From a virus, in the IMG/VR virus record IMGVR_UViG_3300021957_000227, positions 1 to 28,098 of that record: a DNA stretch of 28,098 nt; one strand, given 5' to 3'. Both the position numbers and the translations under genes were made by a program. Positions 1 through 6,907 of this stretch are shown here, in pieces; positions within the stretch are counted from its first letter, which is position 1; every line of letters begins with the position of its first letter. Under the pieces are notes generated by a model. It was not told the origin of the DNA, did no database searches, and saw nothing but the letters and a program-made list of their open reading frames with translations.

Positions 1-1113
1 TAATGCATCTTCTAATGTGTTATAAAATGTGTCAGCCTCATCTGGCAATTCACCAACTGAACTAACTGCTTCTCCTACTTCTGTCTGTCTTGTTAACAAC
101 TCTTGATTGTAAACTGTTTCTTCATCGATGTCTTTAACCAAGCCATTAGTGTATTCTTCGTGTGTATCCAAGTGTGCTGTGCTTTGCTCACATGCTGGAC
201 ATACACCATCTTTGGCTTTTTGTAAATTGCTTTTTAATGTTTCTAATTTTTTGTTACTGCGAATTAATGATGTGGAAATACGTTCAAGTTCTGTATTAAG
301 TGTTGCCTTCATGTCTGTGGATTCTTTGAGGACAGCATTTGCTTTGTGATTGTCTATTTCTCGTTGAATATCAATCTCTTCGAGGGTGTCAATTGATGTT
401 TGCATGTCTGCAACCTTGTCACCTTTTGTTTTAGACCATGCTTTGCCACGACTTTCTATTTCTTTAATGTTACGTTCAACACGTTCGTTACTGTTCTTAA
501 CAGCAGTGATACGTATTTCTTCTTCTTTGATTCTATCCTTTGTGACTTTTAATAGTTCTTTAAGTATATCTGCTTTTAATGACAGTTCTGTAATACCTAA
601 CAATTGCTCAATCATTGCACGTTGATCGTTTGCCTTAAGACTGAGGAACGGTTCTGTGTATGTGTTCAATGCAATAAGTTGCTTAAACATTTCGTGTGGG
701 AAGCCAATTATCTTTTCAATTTCTTTTTGTGTTTCTCTGCTATCCCCTTGCTGTTCACCATCACCTGGCTCAGTGCCGTCTACAAAAAACTTTAATGTAT
801 TAGGACGTCTACCACGCTCAATGCGATAAGCAACTCCGTCCTTTTCAAACTCAACAGAAACAATCATTGCTTTGCCGTTGGTTTTATTAATGAGATTATC
901 TTTACGTATATTAGTTAATGCATCACCGTATAATCCATAACTAAGTGCATTTACAATAGTTGTCTTACCAGTACCGTTTCTACTACCGTCTCCACCTAAG
1001 TCGAGATTGTGTCCGAGTACTAACGTTAGTTGGCATTGATCAAAATTAACAGCCTGTGTTTGTGCTCCAATACTCATAAAGTTCTTAGCACTTACATTCT
1101 TAATTTTTAACAT
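1..1113 (-). CDS. 46: gp46-like recombination endonuclease subunit (Rad50/SbcC-type ATPase), 3' end cut by window edge
   Basis: ATPase subunit of the gp46/gp47 complex, the phage counterpart of Rad50/Mre11 and SbcC/SbcD. It resects DNA ends for recombination-dependent replication. The 371 visible residues start at the ATG complementary to 1111-1113 and run off the left edge without a stop. A Walker A motif, GSRNGTGKT, lies at residues 43-51, preceded by the NLDLGGDG stretch typical of marine T4-like gp46. Residues from about 150 onward are rich in Lys, Glu and Leu, as expected for the coiled-coil arm. A zinc-hook motif, CPAC, is at residues 305-308, so the missing part should hold the returning coil and the Walker B/signature lobe. 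The start lies one base after the gp47 stop codon, so translation is probably coupled. Family assignment is firm; only the C-terminal part is unseen. Confidence 0.93.
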   Translation of the reverse strand, partial: MLKIKNVSAKNFMSIGAQTQAVNFDQCQLTLVLGHNLDLGGDGSRNGTGKTTIVNALSYGLYGDALTNIRKDNLINKTNGKAMIVSVEFEKDGVAYRIERGRRPNTLKFFVDGTEPGDGEQQGDSRETQKEIEKIIGFPHEMFKQLIALNTYTEPFLSLKANDQRAMIEQLLGITELSLKADILKELLKVTKDRIKEEEIRITAVKNSNERVERNIKEIESRGKAWSKTKGDKVADMQTSIDTLEEIDIQREIDNHKANAVLKESTDMKATLNTELERISTSLIRSNKKLETLKSNLQKAKDGVCPACEQSTAHLDTHEEYTNGLVKDIDEETVYNQELLTRQTEVGEAVSSVGELPDEADTFYNTLEDAL

Positions 1114-1114
1114 A

Positions 1115-2131
1115 CTAAATTTCTAATCCGTTATATATTCCGATGAGTTGTTGTTTGTCTACGGTGTTACTTTCTATGGTTTCTAACTGTGTAATAACAA
1201 TTTGATCCACACTTTCAAATTTAATTTCGCCGCCTTCGAATTCATCCTGTTCTTCTTTGACTGCAATTAGTTGTAACTCTCTAACATTATACTGTTCAGC
1301 CATCTTCTCTCTGATAAAGTTTGCTTCTTCGTATGAGATACTGATGTCTAACTTTACCCTTGAATATGTATACTCGTCGAGTAAGTCTTCGTGATTGTCT
1401 AACAATTGTTTTAGTGTTATAACTGAATACTTAGGACACTGGTCCCAATTAACATACACAGGCTCTTCGCCCCATGTTAAGAACATTGCACCACGTTCGT
1501 TGTCACTTACGTCTGCATAGTTATGGGGGAACGCATTGCCAATATAATGAATGTTGTTTTTGTACTGACGTTTGTGAAAGTGTCCACTAAACACATACTC
1601 AGGACCACTTAGCATTTTATCATTAATGCCTCCGTGATCTGGCATCTCTACCATTGCATTCATTTTAAAGTAAGGTAATTCAAAATGCCCAAACATGTAC
1701 TTACATTTCATTTTAGACACTGTTTTATAATCGTCGCCTACAAGCCACGGTATAATAGCAACATCATCTTGTTCAAACATGTCATCTACCATAACAAAGT
1801 TAGACAAGTCACGAGCATATTCAATGCTGTTCATCTCACGTTTGTCACGATAGTATAAGTCATGGTTACCTGTGATGAAATATACTTTTTCAAAGTTATC
1901 GTTTAATTTTTTAAGGTCTTTGATTGAAGCATTTAGAGTAGCAACATTTACACTTGCTCTATGATGACTCCAGTCGCCCAGAAAAATACATGTCTCAGCA
2001 TTTCTGGCTTTTGCTTCTGCAATAAACCAGTCTATGTACCTGTGACAATCCTGTAAATGTACGCGGCTATTTTGCTTTAGTCCGTAATGTATATCTGTAA
2101 AGCAAGCCGCTGTCTTGAACAGCGAACTCAT
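1115..2131 (-). CDS. 47: gp47-like recombination endonuclease subunit (Mre11/SbcD-type metallophosphoesterase)
   Basis: Nuclease partner of gp46. The 338-residue product carries the metallophosphoesterase signature in order: D13-I-H15, G52-D53, G88-N-H-D91, G148-H149, and G183-H-F-H186. These residues bind the two catalytic metal ions in Mre11-family enzymes, and the set looks complete. Length is close to T4 gp47 (339 aa). The start ATG (complement of 2129-2131) overlaps the stop of the upstream sigma-factor gene by one base (TAATG), and the stop lies one base before the gp46 start, so all three genes form one translationally coupled unit. Activity should require metal and the gp46 ATPase. 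I see no damage or unusual insertion. Confidence 0.95.
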   Translation of the reverse strand: MSSLFKTAACFTDIHYGLKQNSRVHLQDCHRYIDWFIAEAKARNAETCIFLGDWSHHRASVNVATLNASIKDLKKLNDNFEKVYFITGNHDLYYRDKREMNSIEYARDLSNFVMVDDMFEQDDVAIIPWLVGDDYKTVSKMKCKYMFGHFELPYFKMNAMVEMPDHGGINDKMLSGPEYVFSGHFHKRQYKNNIHYIGNAFPHNYADVSDNERGAMFLTWGEEPVYVNWDQCPKYSVITLKQLLDNHEDLLDEYTYSRVKLDISISYEEANFIREKMAEQYNVRELQLIAVKEEQDEFEGGEIKFESVDQIVITQLETIESNTVDKQQLIGIYNGLEI

Positions 2132-3006
2132 TATTGGTCAAATGCCTCGATATCTGTAGTTTCTGATTCAGTAGATTCTCTTAGTCTACGCATTTCATCT
2201 TCATGTTTTATTTGTCTACTATAACTTGGAAGATGTCCGCTGTCAATCAAAATATCATCTCTAATGTTTTGATTACGTTTCTCAAGATTAAGAACTCTTG
2301 TGAAACTGTTATTAACTGCGGCTGTGTAGTACGCAAATGGATTGTCTGATTTTGCTTCGTTGAACTGTAGGCCCACTTGGCTAAGTTGAACAAGTGCTTG
2401 TCCTCTCATTTCATCTACGTATGTGTACCCTCTCCAGTTTGCCCTGTGAGAATATCTTTCTACTAATTTCAAAAACATTGTACCGAGTGTATTTGTAATA
2501 CGTCCTTTGTTAGGCTCGAAGTGGCCATTACTTAAACTTCCTTCCCAGTGGCTTCTTACAACCTCTTTGATCTCACCATTAACATAAGCATAATGCTTGA
2601 ATGGTGGGAAGTTTACTTTGGCTTTTGTTTCGGCTTCGTTTTTTGGGTTTCTTTTTCTACCTGGCTCTAAAGGAATATGCTCGTATGTCATAACTCTAAA
2701 AGTCACATCTTCATCACTGATTGTAGCAGTGTCCACCGCAAAGTCTTTTTGCTTAGGTTTGTTTCTGTAATCTTTCTTGTCATGACCAAGCATTGCCTGT
2801 GCGTAGCCTTCTGATTGAATTCTCGATGCTTGATTGTCTTTTGCAATCTGTAATGCAGTAGCATCAATTTTGCTGACGTCATCGAGGATAATATCGTTTT
2901 GTATATATTTGTCATCCATAACCCAACAAAATGTAATTTTGCTTTTGTGAATTTCTTTTAATATATCTTTGTTGTTGAGGTAGTTTGTTTTTTTAGCAAC
3001 TGCCAT
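2131..3006 (-). CDS. 55: gp55-like RNA polymerase sigma factor for late transcription
   Basis: Phage sigma factor that directs host RNA polymerase to late promoters with a TATAAATA-type -10 element. The 291-residue protein is longer than T4 gp55 (185 aa). The recognisable sigma core is C-terminal: about residues 191-250 contain WRGYTYVDEMRGQAL, SDNPFAYYTAA and the NSFTRVLNLEKRNQNIRDD segment, matching sigma region 2 of gp55-type factors. Residues 1-130 are a less recognisable, charged extension. An AGGAGT ribosome-binding site (complement of 3011-3016) lies four bases before the ATG, supporting this start. It is the first gene of the leftward unit and has a good sigma70-type promoter, so it should be made by unmodified host polymerase before the late genes. 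The assignment relies on the core motif, gene order 55-47-46, and late-type promoters nearby. Confidence 0.85.
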   Translation of the reverse strand: MAVAKKTNYLNNKDILKEIHKSKITFCWVMDDKYIQNDIILDDVSKIDATALQIAKDNQASRIQSEGYAQAMLGHDKKDYRNKPKQKDFAVDTATISDEDVTFRVMTYEHIPLEPGRKRNPKNEAETKAKVNFPPFKHYAYVNGEIKEVVRSHWEGSLSNGHFEPNKGRITNTLGTMFLKLVERYSHRANWRGYTYVDEMRGQALVQLSQVGLQFNEAKSDNPFAYYTAAVNNSFTRVLNLEKRNQNIRDDILIDSGHLPSYSRQIKHEDEMRRLRESTESETTDIEAFDQ

Positions 3007-3030
3007 ATTGACTCCTGTAATAAGTTATAC

Positions 3031-3059
3031 AGTATACAATATAGTTATAGGAAAGTCAA
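3031..3059 (-). promoter_or_regulatory. sigma70-type promoter for the gp55-gp47-gp46 operon
   Basis: Read on the minus strand, TTGACT (complement of 3054-3059) and TATACT (complement of 3031-3036) are separated by exactly 17 bases. This matches host housekeeping promoter consensus at 5 of 6 positions in each box. The expected start site is near 3024, giving a leader of about 18 bases that includes the AGGAGT ribosome-binding site. Because the genes served encode the late sigma factor and recombination proteins, an early or middle role is likely. No activator site was identified. Confidence 0.75.
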
Positions 3060-3104
3060 CCTAAATCTGCCATTTTCTGGTATTTAACACATGCTTTAAT
3101 AAAT

Positions 3105-3114
3105 GTGATAAATA
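3105..3114 (+). promoter_or_regulatory. T4-type late promoter for the first structural operon
   Basis: GTGATAAATA contains GATAAATA (3107-3114), one base from the T4 late -10 consensus TATAAATA. No convincing -35 box precedes it, as expected for gp55-dependent promoters. With T4 spacing, transcription would start near 3120, leaving a leader of about 23 bases that carries AAGGAG at 3129-3134, eight bases before the ATG at 3143. The identical decamer recurs at 9992-10001 before the second structural operon, which strengthens the call. Confidence 0.72.
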
Positions 3115-3142
3115 TTACACATATAAACAAGGAGATGCTGTA

Positions 3143-4105
3143 ATGGCAGATACAGACGGTAGAGATAATACTTTCATAACTGATACTCAGAATATGATTG
3201 GTGCTACGGCGCCGCAATCAGTTAATGCTGTAAATCAGCAGTTAGCAAGTTTTGTCCGCGGCGGTGTTAATCAATTACCACCAGCATTGCAAGGATTAGC
3301 AGGAGGCTTATTAGATAATTTAATAGGCACACCTAACGATCAATTCACAAACAGCGGATATCGTGATATCATTGCACGTCAAACGGCCCAAGCAAGATTT
3401 GAACTCAACAATATTGTTGCTGGTCAGCCTGTGGGAAATGCTACTACACCACAACTACAAAATACATATGATTGGAGAGCAAGGCTAAGACCCAAAAACG
3501 GTGGCAAGGCAAATTTTTATGCTAAGATGCTGGACAATGCAGGCGTATCAGACGCCGACTACTTGTTAAAACCAATAGAAGAATCAGGTGGTTTAGTTTG
3601 GCAATATACACCGCAAATATTTTTAAGCGGCATGGCTAACTATGACTCTGCAGAAATGCAAGGCATGAACTATCCTATAAACACATATCAAAGTAGTACA
3701 CCACCCGACATTCCAGTAGCGGCAGACTTCACAGCAGATGATATATATGAAGCACGATACTTGTTAGCAGTATTAACATTTTTAAAGATTGCTACCAAAG
3801 GTTACTTTGGTGATCAAGCAGTTGCGGCAGGCAAAGCAGGCACACCGCCTCCAGTTATGGTATTTGAATATCTTGGAGACCATGGATTTAACAAAGTGCC
3901 AGTTGTTGTGCAAAACTACACAGTTCAATATCCAGACGATGTTGATTATGTTCCGGTACAAGTTAACACAGAAATAACTTATGTACCTACAAGAACAAAT
4001 ATTATGGTTAATCTTAAACCTACATACACACCACATAAACTCAGAAGACATTTCAATCTTGAGTCACTTGCAAGTGGACAACTATACAAAGGTGGATTTA
4101 TTTAA
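3143..4105 (+). CDS. gp48-like baseplate tail tube cap protein
   Basis: Probable protein of the hub-tube junction, on which tail tube polymerisation begins. The 320-residue product has a Gly/Ala-rich, poorly structured N-terminus (residues 1-70). A tube-domain-like region follows: RLRPKNGG (115-121), VWQYTPQI (152-159), MNYPINTYQSS (175-185) and ARYLLAVLTFLKIATKGYFG (204-223). The C-terminus closes with GQLYKGGFI, comparable in position to the LYTGTF ending of T4 gp48. T4 gp54 is a structural relative, so tail tube initiator is the main alternative; I favour gp48 from the C-terminus and from the gp53 neighbour. AAGGAG at 3129-3134 sets the start. The stop overlaps the next start by one base (TAATG). 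It is the first gene of the late operon and about 45 residues shorter than T4 gp48. Confidence 0.62.
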   Translation: MADTDGRDNTFITDTQNMIGATAPQSVNAVNQQLASFVRGGVNQLPPALQGLAGGLLDNLIGTPNDQFTNSGYRDIIARQTAQARFELNNIVAGQPVGNATTPQLQNTYDWRARLRPKNGGKANFYAKMLDNAGVSDADYLLKPIEESGGLVWQYTPQIFLSGMANYDSAEMQGMNYPINTYQSSTPPDIPVAADFTADDIYEARYLLAVLTFLKIATKGYFGDQAVAAGKAGTPPPVMVFEYLGDHGFNKVPVVVQNYTVQYPDDVDYVPVQVNTEITYVPTRTNIMVNLKPTYTPHKLRRHFNLESLASGQLYKGGFI

Positions 4106-4419
4106 TGTCTACTAAACATAGAGCAGATAGTTTTCTTAAAAACGCAAGTGTTAGTCCTGACAATATTTTCTTAGGCGTTAATAATTTACCTAAAGTGCCG
4201 GCTTCGTTACAAGACGAGAGGTATAAAATTGGACATGCCTTTGAAGAAAGACCAGACCTACTTGCACATAGATTATATGGCAATAGTAGACTGTGGTGGA
4301 TATTTGCGTTGCGAAACCCAGATGAGCTCAAAGATCCAATCCGAGATTTTAAATCCGGCCTATCAATTTTTGTGCCATCCAAGGAGTCAGTAACTAACTA
4401 CATAGCACCCAGGAGTTAG
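4105..4419 (+). CDS. 53: gp53-like baseplate wedge subunit
   Basis: Small baseplate wedge protein that helps attach wedges to the central hub. The 104-residue product contains the family-typical run from Y40 through RPDLLAHRLYGNSRLWWIFA (49-68), then RNPDELKDPIRDF (70-82) and a closing SIFVPS, a LysM-like compact fold in the T4 family. It is about half the length of T4 gp53 (196 aa), a size usual for marine relatives. Its ATG overlaps the preceding stop by one base, so translation is probably coupled to the tube-cap gene. The next gene follows after two bases. Confidence 0.85.
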   Translation: MSTKHRADSFLKNASVSPDNIFLGVNNLPKVPASLQDERYKIGHAFEERPDLLAHRLYGNSRLWWIFALRNPDELKDPIRDFKSGLSIFVPSKESVTNYIAPRS

Positions 4420-4421
4420 GC

Positions 4422-6905
4422 ATGCCACAAATTCCAGAATATTTTGATCCTTATGTTGGTAAAGTGTATGGCAACATACTTGACTACTACGATAATGCCA
4501 CATACAATTTAAAATTATACATGGTGGAAAAATCTTACACCGAAAATGCACCTGCTGAATTTGGATTAGCAGAAGAGAATCTTACTGCGCCACCGGGGGC
4601 CACAGTAATACTTGCACAGACTGGAGTAACAGGCACCCAAATTGACAATTTAGAAATAGCAAGTGTTGTAACAGCCAACGATGGACCTCAGGCAAATACA
4701 ATAAAGTTTACAATCAAGCAACCGGGTGCGGCAACGTTCCCAGATCAAATACAATTAGCCAAAGTTTATCTGGACCACGAAAATACTTCTCATGCAACCA
4801 TGTTTTTGGAAATACGTTTTCAAGGTTACAGAGAATCAGATTTAGGTCCAAGTGATGTCGAGTGGGATCCTGACACAGGCGGAGATCCTGAAATAGTTGC
4901 TGGCCCGTTTAGATATAAAATTCAGCCAACACAAATTAGGGTAGGAATCGACTCCACAGGCAGTACATATGAATTTGAAACAGTAGCAACGGCATCGTAT
5001 GCATTCAGAGACGATGTATATAAAATACCTAAAACATTAAACACATTGGGTAAAACAATCCAAGAGCATGTCGATGATTTAGAGAAAAAACTAAACGAAC
5101 TTCAAGAATCATCTGATAGCGAAGTTAAAGATGTTATAACATTTGATACAGGTAAGTTAATTGCCGCCGCCGGAGGTGGTAGTAGTGGTGGTTCAAGTTA
5201 TGATTTAATTGATGACCAAACGTTGATATCTAATACTGATCCCGATGCCGAAGATACAAACAGGGTGATAAATTTAGAATCAATAGAGTCTGCAGATGCA
5301 ATAGAAAGACAAAAAGCATTAGAAGACAATCCCAAAGATTCAGGTGAAACAGCAGAACAAGAAATAGAGCAAGATAAAATTTCTGTAGCAGAAGGTACAA
5401 GCATACATGATTATTTCTTAACACTGTTAAGTATGAATGAAGAGTACATTAGCAAAATATCACGCAAGAGTGAAATAGATAACCCTGAAGATGACGACGT
5501 AGACCAGGATCAAGCATTTATATCTTGGTTGAGAATGAATGCTGACACAAAGCAATTAGGATTTGATAAAAGAAGAAACAAGTATGCCCAACAATATACT
5601 TTTATACCAACTATATATAAATCTACAAGACGTGATGTAGCAGTTGATGTCAGAGAAACTGAGATCAAAGATGCAAGAAAAGTAATAGATCAGTTTATTG
5701 AAAATGGCACATTATTAAAATCCTACAATTATATGTTCACAGGATTAAACGATCAAATACAGTCTCTGGATATTCGTTACGATCAAGGTTTGGATTTATT
5801 ATTGCCTCCTAAGGGTGGCGCAATGGGCGATATATCTATTACTGCAACAGATTCGTTAAGTAATACAGTACCAGAAGCAAAGGATTTATCAATTGAAGGA
5901 CAGGTAAATGATTTTTTAAATAAAGCCGAAGATGCAGTTGAAAAAAGTTCGTTGAAAGGACTATTTGATGATTTAAAAGATCTACTTAATACAGCCACAG
6001 GAGCAGTGGATCAATTAGCAAGTGCAGTTGGTCTATCATCTGCACAATTAATTGATTTGGTTAATTTTGGCACGAATGCTAACAAAGAAGCATTTATAGA
6101 ACAGTTAGACGCCGCAACAACAAAACAACTTAATGCCAATATTAATATCAGTACCACATCACCTACTGTGTTAGACCCCACAATAGCACCAGATTACAAA
6201 CCTGAATTTAGTGGTTATGCATACGGATCAGATTTCTTAAATCCTGGGGTAGCATATCCCAGTGTAACACTATTGGAAAACCTTGGCTATATTAATATAC
6301 AAGATAAACTTGCGTCAGCAGGTATTACGGAGCAGGAAGCATTAGAATCTAAACAAGGCACATCAAGTACCACTGACACACCCAGTAAAGTTGCTGGCGG
6401 TACATACAAAGCAGGCTCAGTGCAAAACAAGTTACTTGGATTTATTGCAGGCTCGCATTCAGACACACAGTTTATGACGGAAATAGATTTAGGAATAAGA
6501 GGAGATCCGTGGTATCTCGGAGCATCTGGTTCTGGTTTAGACGGAGTCACTAAAAAGAGCGATAAAGTTGCCGCCAATCATAAGGGCGATGATAATTGTT
6601 TTTTCTTAAATATCAATGCACCGATAACATATGACCCAGATTATACAGACGAAGATAGCCAATTAAACTCAGGTTATTGGGATATGTCGGGTGAAGCAAG
6701 AACATTTGGCGGAGTATATAGAATTACTAAAGTAACAAATAAATTTAATGGAGGTATATTTACTTCTGATGTAAGAGGACAACGTGTTGTACCAATCCAG
6801 CCGGATGCCAAAACACAAACAACTGCGCCAACAACTGCGGCAACAACTGCGCCAACAGACAATCAAGATAGTCCAACTACTCCACCGACGCCAGATGGAA
6901 CATAA
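4422..6905 (+). CDS. large baseplate hub protein, gp27-like by position and motifs
   Basis: An 827-residue structural protein, probably the tube-like hub component that carries the spike. The N-terminal part includes FRYKIQPTQIRVGIDSTGSTYEF (about 165-187) and a Lys/Glu/Leu segment likely to be a short coiled coil (about 207-236). The middle has KQLGFDKRRNKYAQQYTFIP and LLKSYNYMFTGLNDQIQSLDI, the latter resembling hub segments of late-control/gp27-type proteins. The C-terminal part has GDPWYLG, FFLNINAP and GGVYRITKVTNKFNGGIF, which recur in hub proteins, followed by a Thr/Ala/Pro-rich tail (about 794-827). T4 gp27 is only 391 aa, so this is about twice the usual size. AGGAG (4411-4415) six bases ahead supports the start. 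It lies directly upstream of the spike gene, which is the position expected for a hub. Exact orthology to gp27 is inference. Confidence 0.6.
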   Translation: MPQIPEYFDPYVGKVYGNILDYYDNATYNLKLYMVEKSYTENAPAEFGLAEENLTAPPGATVILAQTGVTGTQIDNLEIASVVTANDGPQANTIKFTIKQPGAATFPDQIQLAKVYLDHENTSHATMFLEIRFQGYRESDLGPSDVEWDPDTGGDPEIVAGPFRYKIQPTQIRVGIDSTGSTYEFETVATASYAFRDDVYKIPKTLNTLGKTIQEHVDDLEKKLNELQESSDSEVKDVITFDTGKLIAAAGGGSSGGSSYDLIDDQTLISNTDPDAEDTNRVINLESIESADAIERQKALEDNPKDSGETAEQEIEQDKISVAEGTSIHDYFLTLLSMNEEYISKISRKSEIDNPEDDDVDQDQAFISWLRMNADTKQLGFDKRRNKYAQQYTFIPTIYKSTRRDVAVDVRETEIKDARKVIDQFIENGTLLKSYNYMFTGLNDQIQSLDIRYDQGLDLLLPPKGGAMGDISITATDSLSNTVPEAKDLSIEGQVNDFLNKAEDAVEKSSLKGLFDDLKDLLNTATGAVDQLASAVGLSSAQLIDLVNFGTNANKEAFIEQLDAATTKQLNANINISTTSPTVLDPTIAPDYKPEFSGYAYGSDFLNPGVAYPSVTLLENLGYINIQDKLASAGITEQEALESKQGTSSTTDTPSKVAGGTYKAGSVQNKLLGFIAGSHSDTQFMTEIDLGIRGDPWYLGASGSGLDGVTKKSDKVAANHKGDDNCFFLNINAPITYDPDYTDEDSQLNSGYWDMSGEARTFGGVYRITKVTNKFNGGIFTSDVRGQRVVPIQPDAKTQTTAPTTAATTAPTDNQDSPTTPPTPDGT
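6817..6852 (+). repeat. three tandem 12-bp units encoding a Thr/Ala/Pro tail
   Basis: The 12-base unit CAACAACTGCGS occurs three times head to tail (the first copy starts with A instead of C), near the 3' end of the hub gene. It encodes alternating TTA and TTAP-like residues and keeps frame. The tail reads as a flexible linker. Such short in-frame repeats vary easily in copy number by slippage. Confidence 0.7.
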
Positions 6906-6907
6906 AC

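Noticed and set aside
128-795. Plus-strand frames of 63-79 codons opposite the left-edge gene
   Set aside because: They lie antisense to the gp46 frame with its clear Walker A and zinc-hook motifs, have no ribosome-binding sites and encode low-information sequence.
3135-3143. Two-codon reading frame ATG-CTG-TAA overlapping the start of the tube-cap gene (TAATG)
   Set aside because: The AAGGAG ribosome-binding site touches this ATG directly, too close for initiation, while it is ideally spaced (8 bases) from the ATG at 3143. Probably chance.
5612-5627. TATATAAATC-like sequence inside the hub gene as an internal late promoter
   Set aside because: It differs from the GATAAATA/TATAAATA form at the last position, lies within a gene far from any start codon, and AT-rich coding sequence gives such matches by chance.
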